In this document: in pieces, positions 12,239 to 24,600 of the stretch
How positions within the stretch are numbered: position 1 is the first letter of the stretch
Layout: each line of letters opens with the position of its first letter
DNA from: Cotesia glomerata
Taxonomy: Eukaryota > Arthropoda > Insecta > Hymenoptera > Braconidae
Reading direction: 5' to 3'
Assembly (NCBI RefSeq): GCF_020080835.1
Contig: NC_058159.1
Location: 30,913,525 to 30,977,524, forward strand
DNA: 64,000 bases
Notes under the pieces: model-generated
What the model was told of the DNA's origin: nothing
Seen by the model: the letters and a program-made list of their open reading frames with translations, nothing else
Database searches by the model: none
Translations under genes and position numbers: made by a program

Positions 12239-12797
12239 TAGCAACCTTGCAGTCAGTTAAATTGCACTGTACTTTTTTAACTACTGACGCTTTTAAAGAT
12301 ATAAGTTCATTCCGATGTTACATAATGGTATTTTTGATATATTTTATATATATATGGTATTTGTGGAATATGTAAATATGTAAAATATATGAAAAATTGA
12401 TGTGGGTACTCAAATGAAAGGTCTCGATGAGTGTAATGTCAGTATGAGCTTATATATTTAAAAATGTCAATAGTTCACAAGATATAATGTCATTTCTTAG
12501 TTATTGACATTTTTTAAGATATAAACTCATCCTGATGTCACACTCATCGGGACCTTTCATTTGAGTACCCACATGGCATTTTTTATATATTTCATATATA
12601 TGATATTTGTGAAATATATAAATATATAAAATATATGAAAAATTGATGTGGGTACTCAAATGAAAGGTCTCGATGAATGTAACATCGGGATGAGCTTATA
12701 TCTTTAAAAATGTCAATAGTTCACAAGATACAAAGTCATTTCTTAATTATGTGTCTAGAAATAGAGCATTTTCGAATACAGTCTAAATACTTATCAT
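12239..12797 (+). repeat. Palindromic-arm repeat array, copy 1 (forward)
   Basis: Starts CTAGCAACCTTGCAGTCA, followed by TTAAATTGCACTGTACTTT, and ends TCTAAATACTTATC. The core alternates direct and inverted arms built on GTGGGTACTCAAATGAAAGG and GATGAGCTTATATC, around TA-rich spacers such as ATATATAAAATATATGAAA. It lies between the 3' ends of GBE1 and TIMM29. Confidence 0.8.
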
Positions 12798-12941
12798 CAT
12801 ATAACTACACTGGCCACAAAATTATTCTTATTCTCTTAATAATATAGATTATTTATTAATTAAATATATTTATTTTCAGAATCTTAATCCAAGTGCCTGA
12901 AGACCTTTGACTTTGTGATAAAATGAATGAAACTATATTTT

Positions 12942-14251
12942 TTATTGAAACTCGCTATCATTTATATCATAATCTTTCATTTTATGGTCTAAGACCCACC
13001 ACTTCCCGAGGAAGCCCACGTCAACTATCCTATGGTGGAATTCAAGATACTTTGGCTTCAAATAGGTGCACGTTGTTTTATATAGCGCACAACTATCACT
13101 GTAATTGTCCAACCAAATAAATGACACTAGACCCAAAGTTAACCTCCTGATGATATTCTCATTTAAACATTCACTCATGTGCTCTACGTGCTTTACAGAC
13201 ACAGGGTTGCGTATACTTTCGCCGACAAATGTCAGGCGCGCCTCATTTTGCAATAGAGCTTCTTTGAATGAAGCTTCGTCTGGGTTGGTACGATATAAAT
13301 AATAGCAGCCGCCCATCACTGAAACAAACCAATTAATCAATACTAGTCCTTTATTATTTATTATCCTACTATTTTTTTCTTACTTGCTAGTTTTATTAAT
13401 GCACGGATTGGTCGCTCCTTGCAATTCTTTTTTAAATCAATCGCCACGTCCTTGTAATCTTGATACACACCTTTCCAATGTTTACCTAAAATAATAACAA
13501 AAATAATTTAATTCATTCAATCTAAATTAAATTATTAGTAATGATACTGAATTTAGCAGACATTTAAAAATTTTTCAGTTTTTTAATGAATTAATTATAG
13601 TGAATAAAATTTAACAAGTAGAAATTTTAAAAAATTATGTGCAAATTTTTTTTTTATATGAAAATTAATTTAGCAGATATTTGATAAATTTTTTAATAAA
13701 TAAATAATGACAAAAAAAATTGACATCTAGAAATTTGAAAAAAATTAAAAATACAATTTTTTGGAATACATTTTTTAGTTAAATAAAATAATATTGAAGT
13801 TAGCCATCAACTGTCAATTTTAAATATTTTTTTAACAAATTAATTACAATAAAAAAATGCTTCTGAAAATTTAGACTTGTGATTTTTATTAATTTTCACA
13901 TGTGGAATTAATATCTGTCAATTTCAGTGTTATTAAATAAAATAAAAAACAAAATTAGAAAAAAATTAAAAAAAAAAATTTGACATTTAAAAAATTAAAA
14001 AAATTCTAAGTGTAATTTTTTAAAAATATTTTTTTACTCATATTTCTTATTGACTTAAAAAAGAATCAAAAATGATCCAATGTCTATTAATTTTTGTATA
14101 ATTTATTAATTATGTATTATTATAAAAAATAATTACCCCATTTTTGGAGCGTTGTTTCTTTTTCAACTACTTCTTGTGTTAGACTGCTGAATTTTTTCAC
14201 CGATAAATTTCTAAATTGGCTTTTAAATAAATTACAGCGCCGAGAAATCAT
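12942..14251 (-). CDS. TIMM29: Mitochondrial import inner membrane translocase subunit Tim29
   Basis: Three minus-strand exons (14137..14251, 13384..13485, 12942..13318) join in phase to 197 aa. The start MISRRCNLFKSQFRNL is basic and serine-rich, as expected for a mitochondrial presequence. A hydrophobic segment follows (RALIKLAMMGGCYYLY, near residues 65-82). After it come NPDEASFKEALL and the family hallmark DVGFLGKWWVLDHKMKDYDI near the C-terminus. In animals TIMM29 is a TIM22-complex subunit that helps insert carrier proteins into the inner membrane. The assignment rests on that C-terminal motif, the TPDEPSF-like motif and the size. It is head to head with SH3PX1. The first intron (13486-14136) holds family A and B repeat pieces. 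Confidence 0.85.
13486..14136. repeat. MITE-filled TIMM29 intron
   Basis: The 650-bp first intron consists almost wholly of repeat fragments: GATACTGAATTTAGCAGACA near 13541, a family B piece (ATGAAAATTAATTTAGCAG) near 13660, and a family A piece from about 13796 to 13930 ending GTCAATTTCAGTGTTATT. Confidence 0.55.
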
Positions 14252-14944
14252 TGTTGCTGTTAAATAAATAATATCTTTGTGATAAAACGTGAGTACGATA
14301 GTATATATTACAGCGTGAGCAAGTACAGTGTATTTATTTCAATTCAATATAGGAATAGTAGACAACTCATGTGTCAGCTGAGCTGATAGTGTTTGGAGTT
14401 TAGGTTATATTATGCTTATTCATAAAAATTCATCCAGATGTGTATGAGCAATACCCAATACTGAGAGTAGTGCTCGGGTACTTGTTGAGACTCGAGTAAT
14501 GATAAGTGAATATATATATATATATACTTACATGTAATGTTAGATACAGTAACAGTAGCAGTAGCAGTAATTTTTGGTGTGTGTAAATAAGTACGTACGT
14601 GTCATTTCATATTGCACATTATATTATATCTAACACAAGTACACAACACGCTAATTATTATTAATTGTAAATTTAATTAATATTTTCGATAACGTGATTA
14701 AAGTTTATAAAATATACTGGCTAATTTTTTGTATGTATATTTTTAAAGCTCGTAAGGTTATATATATTTAATCAACATAATTGATATGTCGTTTTGTTTC
14801 TTTGTCATGTTTTTAAATTGTTATATACTCAGAAATTGATTGTATCGCTGTAATTATTTATTGGAAATATTAACCAGCAAGAAGAAATCGGGTGGAGCTT
14901 TATTAAATGACTGGAATAGATTTTTAGAAGAAAAAAAATAAATT

Positions 14945-17900
14945 ATGGAAAATAAACAAGTAAGGTTTTTAATTAATTTCATAATTTTTAACAAATAAAT
15001 TTGTAAAAAAAATTGACATGTAGAAATTTTAAAAAATGAAATTTTTTAAAAATAATTCAGAAGAAATTTATTTGTTAAAAAAAAAATTTAGAGTTTTTAT
15101 TTGATGAAAATTAATTTAGGACATTTTTTTTTAACAAATAAATTATGGCAAAAAAAAAATTGACGTGGAAATTTTAAAAAATAAAAAATGCAATTTTTTA
15201 AAAATAATTTGTTAAAAAAAAATTTTTTTTTGGAGTATTTTTATTTATTGAAGAAAATTAATTTAGCAGATATTTGATAATTTTTTTTTTTTAAATAAAT
15301 TATGGCAAAAAAAATTAACATGTGGAAATTTTAAAAAATAAAATATGCAATTTTTTAAAAATAATTTTTTGGAAAAAATTTATTTGTTAAAAAAAAAAAT
15401 TTTATTTTTTGATGAAAATTAATTTAGTAGATGTTTAATAATTTTTTTAACAAACAAATTATAGCAAAAAAAATTAACATGTGGAAATTTTAAAACAAAA
15501 AATGAAATTTTAAAAAAATAATTTTTTGGAAAAAATTTATCTGTTAAAAAAAATAAAAAAATGGTTAAATAATTGCTAATTTTAATGTAATTATTTATTG
15601 TGATTGTTATTAAAGTTAATAATTAAAAACTTAAGGTTAGAGCTGTGTATGATTTCTCTGGAGAACCTGGTACAGCGGAACTATCAATAACAGCTGGTGA
15701 AATATTAACAGTAACTCGTGACAATGTCGGCGATGGCTGGTGCGAGGGTTTCAATAGCCTGGGCCAGTCTGGGTTATTCCCAGCGGCGTATGTCCAGGTA
15801 ATAGAGCCAACCGGAGCAACGACATCAGCGACAGTGTCGTCATTGTCCTCGGTCCAGCAAAGTTCCGGCGACTATTGGGACGATGACTGGGACGATGATT
15901 CAGAGGTAGGTCAAACTCCAGCGTACAATCCTCAGCAACAGTCGCAGCAATACTCGAACCTGGATGACATAAGCGGACCAATATCGAATAATTTTATCTC
16001 TCCGCCTACTGCTCACGCTCTGCCAGCTTTGCCAGAGAAAACTGTTTCAAATGTCCCCAAAAAGAACAACAAATTCTCGACGCTTATAAAGTCCGGGGAG
16101 GAGGGATTTTTGATGGGCACCAAGGTGCTGCCTATTCCTGAGGATGAGAAGATATTTGTCCAAGAAACAGAGGACGGAAGGTGCTACTGGTTACCAACTG
16201 GAGAGGAGTACAAGTGTGTTGTGACATCACCAAAGAAAGGATCCAAGTTAAAAGGCCTTAAAAGTTTTATTGTTTATCAGCTCACACCTACGGTAATTAT
16301 TTTTTATTGTTATTAATTCAACGCTTGGAATTAGCCTTAATTTCATGTCTCATAAATTTACATTTATTATTATGAAAATTTATTTAGTATATGTTTAATA
16401 ATTTTTAGAATTTTATAGCAAATAAATTATGGCGAAAAGAATTGACATCTAGAAATTTTTAAAAATTAAGAGAGCAATTTTTTAACAATAATTTTTTTTG
16501 TTGAATAAAATTAAAAATGATCAAGTGATTGTTAACGTTAATTCTATAATTTTATAAAAATTAATTTAGCATATATTTATATATATGTTTTATCTCTAAA
16601 TACATAATTAAGAAATGACTTTGTATTTTGTGAACTATTGACATTTTTAAAGATATAAGCTCATTCCGATGTTATACTCATCGAGACCTTTCATTTGAGT
16701 ACCCACATCAATTTTTCATATATTTTATATATTTATATATTTCACAAATACCATATATATAAAATATAAAAAAAAACCATGTGGGTACTCAAATGAAAGG
16801 TCTCGATGAGTGTAACATCGGGATGAGCTTATATCTTTAAAAATGTCAATAGTTAAGAAAGTACAGGGCAATTTAATATAATTAAGAAACGACCTTGTGT
16901 CTTGAGAACTATTGACATTTTTAAAGATATAAGCTCATCCTGATGTTACACTCATCAAGACCTTTCATTTGAGTACCCACATCAATTTTTCATATATTTT
17001 ATAGATTTATATATTTCACAAATACCATATATATAAAATATATAAAAAAAGCCATGTGGGTACTCAAATGAAAGGTTTCGATGAGTGTAACCTCGAAGAG
17101 AGCTTATATCTTAAAAAATGTCAATACCTAAAAAATGACATTGTATCTTGAGAACTATTGACATTTTTAAAGATATAAGCTCATCCTGACGTTACACTCA
17201 TCAAGACCTTTCATTTGAGTACCCACATCAATTTTTCATATATTTATATATATTATATATATGTATATATGAAAAATATATGAAAAGTGCATGTGGGTAC
17301 TCATATGAAAGCTCTTGATGAGTATAACATCGGGATGAGCTTACATCTTTAAAAATATCAATAATTAAGAAATGACCTTGTATCTTGTGAACTATTGACA
17401 TTTTTAAAGATATAAGCTCATCCCGATGTTACACTCATCGAGACCTTTCATTTGAGTACCCACATCAATTTTTCATATATTTATGTATATTATATATATG
17501 TATATATGAAAAATATATCAAAAATGCATGTGGGTACTCAAATGAAAGCTCTTGATGAGTGTAACATCAGGATGAGCTTATATCTTTAAAAACGTCAATA
17601 TTTAAGAAAGTACAGTGCAATATAACAAAAGTGATAAAAAAGACTGCTAATTTCAATGTAATTTATTATTCCAGTTTAACAATATCCAAGTGTCAAGAAG
17701 ATACAAACATTTTGACTGGTTACACGAGCGTTTGCAAGCCAAGTATTGTTTCATAGCGACTCCACCGCTTCCCGACAAACAAATTTCAGGAAGATATGAC
17801 GAACAATTTATAGAACATCGTCGTACCCAGTTGCAGGAGTTTGTTGACTACGTATGTCGACATCCTATTTTATCTAGAAGCCGCGTTTGGCAGCATTTCA

Positions 17901-19302
17901 TCATGTGCACTGATGAGAAGCGATGGAAAGCCGGAAAACGCCAGGCCGAAAAAGACGAATTGATGGGAGTTAATTATTTCAATGCTATTCACTGCAGTGA
18001 CATGGCTGTTGATGCAATTAAAATTGATATTAAAACAGATTCATTCAGCCGATTTATCACCGGGCTGGATCCAGTGGTCAAAAATTTCATGGCTATGTCA
18101 ACGGATCAAGGAAAGAAGTACCAGAATTTGTACAAACGAGAGTTGCAAAAAATAGGACAATCTTTCATTGCCCTAGGTCATGCTTTGGAGTCAGACTGTC
18201 CAGGTCGCTCGACATTGACCAATGCTTTGAGAAGAACCGGAGAAGTTTACAATGACATTGGAAGATTGTACGAAGAACAGCCCCGGCTGGACTGGGAACC
18301 ACTCGCTGATAAATTTCATATTTATCGCGGAGTTATTAATAATTTTCCGGATGTGATTTCTATTCACAAGGTATTTATTTGCTAGTATTTTAATCTATAT
18401 TATTTAGAAATGATCTTGTATCTTGAGAACTATTGACATTTTTAAAGATATAAGCTCATCCTGATGTTACACTCATCGAGATCTTTTATTTGAGTATCTA
18501 CATCAATTTTTCATATATTTTATATATTTATATATTTCACAAATACCATATATATAAAATATATGAAAAATGCCATGTGGGTACTCAAATGAAAGGTCTC
18601 GATCAGTGTAACATCGGGATGAGCTTATGTCTTTAAAAATGTCATTAATTAAGAAATGATCTTGTATCTTGTGAACTATTGACATTTTGAAAGATATAAG
18701 CTCACCTCGATGTTACACTCATCGAGACCTTTCATTTGAGTACCCACATCAATTTTTCATATATTTATATATATATTACATATATGTATGTATGAAAAAT
18801 ATATGAAAATGCATGTGGGTACTCAAATGAAAGCTTTTGATGAGGGTAACATCAGTATGAGCTTATATCTTAAAAAATGTCAATATTTAAGAAAATACAG
18901 TGTAATTTAACAATAGCCATTATTTAATAAAGCAAAATTTTATTTATAACTTTATATAGTGACTGCAAGGTTGCTAGTTTATATATCAATTATTATTTTA
19001 TACGAGCTAGATTAATTGAAAAGTTGTTTTATGTTTGTTAAATTAATTAGAGCGCAGTGCAAAAGAAGAAAGACTGCGAGCGACTAGTAACAGAGCATAA
19101 AATGGAACCACAAGAACTTCGGGAGCTTTCTCGTCGCACGGATGTTATCGCTCGTTCTCTCATGGCCGAAGAAACTCACTTTCAATCAGAGATTGACATT
19201 CACGTCAATCAATCAATGAAAAATCATCTTGTTGAGCAGATTGGCTTCTATCAAAAAATTGTCTCGAAACTTGAAGAAGCGTTGGCGGCTTACAATGCTT
19301 AA
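14945..19302 (+). CDS. SH3PX1: Sorting nexin 9/18/33-type protein (SH3-PX-BAR)
   Basis: Four exons (14945..14959, 15636..16292, 17675..18370, 19051..19302) join in phase to 539 aa. The first coding exon is only 15 nt (MENKQ). Residues 6-63 are an SH3 domain (VRAVYDFSGEPGTAELSITA, GDGWCEG, GLFPAAYVQVI). Next is an acidic linker with YWDDDWDDDS near residue 83, like the SNX9 adaptor-binding segment. The PX domain runs from about residue 170 to 280 (SRRYKHFDWLHERL). A BAR domain fills the rest (KKYQNLYKRELQKIGQSF...VSKLEEALAAYNA). The family couples membrane curvature to dynamin, Arp2/3 and clathrin during endocytosis. Both long introns carry palindrome arrays and family B repeats, yet the exon junctions are clean. 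Confidence 0.93.
15000..15590. repeat. Tandem family B MITE-like repeats in SH3PX1 intron 1
   Basis: Three to four diverged units of about 170-190 bp in a row. Each carries GAAAATTAATTTAG, AATTATGGCAAAAAAAAT, TTGACATGTAGAAATTTT and AATAATTTTTTGGAAAAA. The array ends close to the exon 2 acceptor at 15635. Confidence 0.65.
16600..17630 (-). repeat. Palindromic-arm repeat array, copy 2 (reverse, longest)
   Basis: At least four direct/inverted arm pairs lie in SH3PX1 intron 2. The left end is TCTCTAAATACATAATTAAG. Arms are TTTCATTTGAGTACCCACAT and its complement, separated by TA-rich spacers with CATATATTTATATAT. The right end is AAGAAAGTACAGTGCAAT, the reverse of the 12239 copy's start. A family B piece (16370-16550) abuts its left side. 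Confidence 0.85.
18400..18977 (-). repeat. Palindromic-arm repeat array, copy 3 (reverse)
   Basis: Two arm pairs in SH3PX1 intron 3, ending ACAGTGTAATTTAAC and then GTGACTGCAAGGTTGCTAG at 18959-18977. That end is the exact complement of the start of the copy at 12239. Confidence 0.85.
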
Positions 19303-21698
19303 TTATTATTATGCAACATTAAGTCGCTATTTAAATTCCCAAGAAGTAATATATATTTATCTACACATCTCAATTATTCATAAATACTAAAAGGATTTTT
19401 TTAAACGTGTAGATAAAAGACTTAAGGATTTAAATTTATTGATAAGACAAAATTATACATATTTTTTTTTCTTTTATTTTGCACCAATATATTAAAAACA
19501 GCTGAACATTTAAATTATATAAATCATGTATGGCCTTTTGTCATTCTATTGCAATTATTTTTATTTTGTATAATGTATATTTTAATGTGTATTTGTGCAA
19601 ATCAAATACATAAAATAATAATGTAAATGTATTTAATTAAAAATAAAATTATATTAATATTAACTAATTATAATAATAAAAAAATACCTGATTAAAATAA
19701 TCGCTCAATTGAACGCTTGGCTAAATTTACAAATATTAATTAAATTTTTATTTTACGTAATTACTATTTTTATTAATTATATTAAAATAAACCGTATTAT
19801 TTAAATAGAGATGAAAATAAAATTTATAATTTTTTTTTTTCAATAATAATAATAGTATTTACATTGGAAAAAATTTTTTCAGATGAGTACCGTTAGCAAA
19901 TTTTTAATTTTAAATTGATATATATTTGAATAAATTTATTTCTAATAGAATTTACATTAATAGATATTTTTAAAATGATAAACAATTTGCAGAGCAATAA
20001 AACTGGTAAGATTCATATACAATTGGACAGTTTTAATATTAAATTCCACTGTACATATGACTCCATATAATTTTTAAGTATTAAGATTATGTATACATAT
20101 TTAAGCATATATAATAATGTACATCATTATTTATTATCAATTATTATAACGTAAATAAATGAGTATACTATATATTTAACATAAATAAAATAGTATGATT
20201 TACAATAGGATTTATTATTTTAAAATCTTAAATCATACTGGACTCTATGTAGTATAATTGTAGTTAATAATTACACATGTTTATTTAAATATATATTTAT
20301 ATTTATTTATTTGCAATTTATTAAACTTTATACCCGTTGCTTATTGATATAACCGTTCAAAATTGATAAGTATACATAAAACTTTTTTTTTCCTTACCAG
20401 TACGTACAGATTCGATAGTATCTAAGAGATTCTATCGTCGTTGTATTACCATTAATTAATTCAGAGGGAATGATTATTTACATATAATTAATTTGGAGTT
20501 TCTAGTTACTAGTAAAAAAAATAAAAATAAAAATCAATAAAGATAATTAAAAAAAAAGGCATAATTTGATAACAAACTATTAGAGATAGTTTTAACAACA
20601 ATTGTAATAACGATGATAAAATTTATAGAATATAAATTGCGTTAATAATGTCAAAAAGGCGTATAAATTTTTTTTTTTAATTAACTAGAGAATGTATAGA
20701 AGTAAAAAACGTAAAAAAAATTTTTAGCTATTTTAGCTTTAAAACAAATTTTATGAAAATTAATTAAGCAGATATTTATTAAATTTAAATAATTTTTTTT
20801 ACAAATAAGTTTTGGCAAAAAAATGAAAAAAAAAAAAAAAAAAATTGACGTAGAAATTTAAAAAAAAAAATGTAATTTTTTGAAAATTATTTTTTGGAAA
20901 AAATTTGTTTGTTAAAAAAAAATTATCAAGTGACTAACTTTAACGTCATAAAAATTTTTTTTGTTTTTACATTAATAACAAAAAATTTATGAAAATTAAT
21001 TTAGTAGATATTTATTAAATTTTAATCATTTTTTCAACAAACAAATTTTGGCAAAAAAAAAATTGACATTTCTAAATTTTACAAAATTAAAAATGCAATT
21101 TTTTAATAATTATTTTTTGGAAAAAATTTCTTAAAAAATGACTTTAAAGTTAGCAGTCACTTGATAATTTTTAAATTTTATTCAACAAACAAATTTGTTC
21201 TAAAAATTATTAAAAAAAAAATTGAATTTCTATTTTTAAAAATTTCTACATGTAAATTTTTTTTGCAGTAATTTATTTCTTAAAAAAATTCTAAAAATAA
21301 TTAAATATCTACTACTTTAATTTTCATTAAAAAAAATTATTTAAGGACTGCTAAGTTTGTCATAAATTTTTTTTTTGCGTTTTTAAATTAATACATTCTC
21401 TAGTTGAAGAAAAAAAATTTTTACACTCCCTTTTAACATTAGTAACGCTAAATAAGCATTATAATGAGATTCAATGCAATTCAACGTAACTGTTTGTTTT
21501 TTTTCTTAAGAGATTTAGCATTTTTTTGGAAGAGATTAATGAGTGCAGTGCGTGTATCAGCCCAAAATAGCTGAAAGCGTTTGTTATTTCGAAAATACAG
21601 TTGAGAACGCCAAGCATTAGACATTGATTCGGTTGTTGATTGTACTGAATTATTATAATTAAATCTCAATCGCTGCTGATATTTATTACTGTGCTGTC
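19303..21698. other. Convergent intergenic region, SH3PX1 to CaMKI
   Basis: Holds the two 3' UTRs and about 600 bp of repeats at 20755-21350 (family B units, for example GAAAATTAATTAAGCAGATA and GTGACTAACTTTAACGTCAT). Several AATAAA-type signals occur near 19560-19800. I see no gene. Confidence 0.55.
20755..21350. repeat. Family B MITE-like repeat cluster
   Basis: Two direct units (20755-20950, 20990-21150) and one inverted unit (about 21150-21350) share GAAAATTAATTTAGTAGATA, AACAAACAAATTTTGGCAAA and AAGTGACTGCTAA-type ends. Confidence 0.6.
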
Positions 21699-24600
21699 TT
21701 ACTTTCGATAAGGACGAATAGGATTGCCCTGGGTTGGCTCGGTTCGTGGGACCTTTTGACTGTCGGTGGATGACCCGGTCGTTTCCATGCCCTGGGACTG
21801 CTGCTGTTGCTGCTGTTGCTGCTGCTGGTGCTGGTGGTGCTGACCACTGTTGAGCGCCAGTCTCTGCATCTGACGTATCACCGTGGCCGCATGGTAGGCT
21901 TGCTGGAACCATGAGACAAGAAGGCTTTCCTACTACTGGTCCTGGTAAGTAAACACAACCACAATCAGCGGCGCTAATAATAAATTAATACTAACCTTCC
22001 ACCTTGACTTGGCAAAATTTTTTTTAAGTTGTTCTGATACAGTACCATGGATGTTTTTATTGCTCGCTGCGTTACCGGATATCCTGGATATATGACAAGT
22101 GTAAATTTTTTTTAGAGGTTGTTGGTAAAAAAAAAAATAAAAAAAAATTAATGAGGATGATTCAATATGTAGTTAAGTTACCATGGATGCGCCAGAGCCT
22201 GCTTACAAGTGTATCTATCTTCGACTTTGACACACATAAGTTTGTGGATAAAATCCTTGGCTGAGTCGCTTATGTCATCCCAGTAAGGCGAATCAAACTC
22301 AAACTCACCTGTAACAGTCTTATTAGCTTTCACTGGTATTAAATTATTCCTTACATATATTTTATATATACACAAATGTATTTTAATGTTTAATATATAA
22401 ATATATATGCTTGTACTCATACATGGAAAATTGTTATAGCATAGAATCAATATAAGTGAAAGTTGATCCGCTGTTTGTTACATAATTTCAAAAGTTATGA
22501 GTTTTTATGTTATTAAAAATTATTTTTTAATTTTTGTAATTAATTACTATTTAAAAAATGCTTCTAAAAATTTTTATTAGTAATTTTTCTGTCATAAAAT
22601 TATAAAAAAAATTTTTTGTCTGTCAACTTTAGTGTCATTGAATTATGATACTATAACTAGCTGACAATTATAAATTTTAATTTTCATAAAAAATTGATTT
22701 TAATTAAAAAAAAATACTTCTGAAAATTTCGACTATTAATTTTTAAATGTGAAATTTTTTGAAATAATTTTATTGTCATAAAATTATTAAAAAATTTTTT
22801 AATATCAGGCAACTACAGTGTAATTAAATTATACTGAAATTAGCTGACATCAATTTTTTTAATTTTTAAAAAAATCAATTTTAATTAAAAAACAATACTG
22901 AAAATTTTGACGATTAATTTTTATTAATTTTCACATGTGGAAATTTTTTATAATAATTTTATTGTCGTAAAATTATAAAAAAATTTATAATGTCTGTCAA
23001 CTTTAGTGCCATTAATTTATGATACTGTAATTAGCTGATAATTATAAATTTTAATTTTTATAAAAAATCAATTTTAATTAAAAAAAATACTGAAAATTTC
23101 CACTATTAAATTTCAAATGTGGAATTTTTTTGAAATAATTTTATTGTCATAAAATTAAAAAAAAAATTTTTAATGTCTATCAATTTCTATGTTATTAAAT
23201 AATTACACTGAAGTTAGCTGACATTTTAAAATTTTTATAATAAATTTTAATAAAAAAAAATTCTAAAAATTTCCACTATTAATTTTTTTAAATTTTCACA
23301 AGTGGACTTTTTATATTAAATGTTTTTATAATAATTTTATTACTATAAAATTATAAAAAAAATTTTATATTTTTCTAATTTTAGAATTATTATAAATTTT
23401 CTATTTTTTATTTACCAACACCAACGAGCAGTACCTTTTAGAATTTGAGCAAACAGATTAGCGTCATTTTCGTCGTAAAAAGGAGGATATCCACAGAGTA
23501 AAATATAAGATATTACTCCTATACTCCAAACGTCGACAGCTTTTCCGTACGGCCTTTGCGCCAATACTTCAGGAGCTGTAAAAACAACCTCGTTATTGTT
23601 AACGGCATCGTTATCATCCGTCATAATCGTAAAAAATAAACCCCGAGGACGTAGAAAAAATTTGCCGTACCGACATATCCCGGAGTGCCACAAGCCGTCG
23701 CCATAATTCCAGAGTCTTCCATTTTTGAGAGCCCGAAATCGCTTATCATAATTTTGCTGTCTTCATCAGGACTGTAGTAAAGGAGATTCTCGGGTTTGAG
23801 ATCACGATGTACGACGCCTTGCTCGTGCATGTAATCCACAGCCTCGAGGACTTGCCTTATAAGTCCAGACGCGTCTTTCTCTGTGTAAGAACCTTTCTCG
23901 ACGATTCTGTCGAACAATTCTCCTCCGGTTACCCTGCAATCAATCGAGCAATCAATAAATCAATTAAAAAATACAAATTAATTCTTTTTTAAATACTTAC
24001 AGCTCCATCACAAGATAAACTTTGTGCTTGTCTTCGAAGGTTTCCAATAGCTGAACTATATTTGGGTGGGTTAGCCTGGAACAATCACAAAAATTTATTA
24101 ATTATTTTAATTAGTAATTTTAAGAAAACTAATTTAATTAGTGACAATTATTTTAAACTATAAATTCATTCTGATTTTTTTTTTAACATAAAACTATTTT
24201 TTTTTATCGAGCATTACATTTTAATGAAAATTAAATTAGCCAAATTTTTAAAATTAAAAAAAAAATTTTTTTTATTAAAAAAAATTAATAATTTTTTTTT
24301 ATTAAAAAAAAAACAATAATTTTTTTTTATTGAAAAAAAATAATAGTTTTCTTTATTGAAAAAAATTAATTGTTTTTTTTTTATTGAAAAAAAGTTAATA
24401 GTTTTTTTTTATTGAAAAAAATTAAAATAAAAAATTGAATATTTAAAAATTATTTTTCAACTTTAAAAAAAAAATTATTAAACATCAGCTAATTTAATTA
24501 TCAATACATTTTATTATTTAGCTTACCATTTTATTAATAATAAAAAATAGCATAATCGATAACAAAAATAGACCAGAAAATTATGAAAGCATTACATGCA

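Noticed and set aside
16600..18977. Possible CRISPR-like array
   Set aside because: Repeats are inverted pairs with similar TA-rich spacers, in introns of an insect gene; no cas genes and no unique spacers.
21481..21912. 143-codon minus-strand frame overlapping the CaMKI last exon
   Set aside because: Polyalanine and proline arise from the CAG tract in another frame; the calmodulin-binding continuity supports the polyQ frame.
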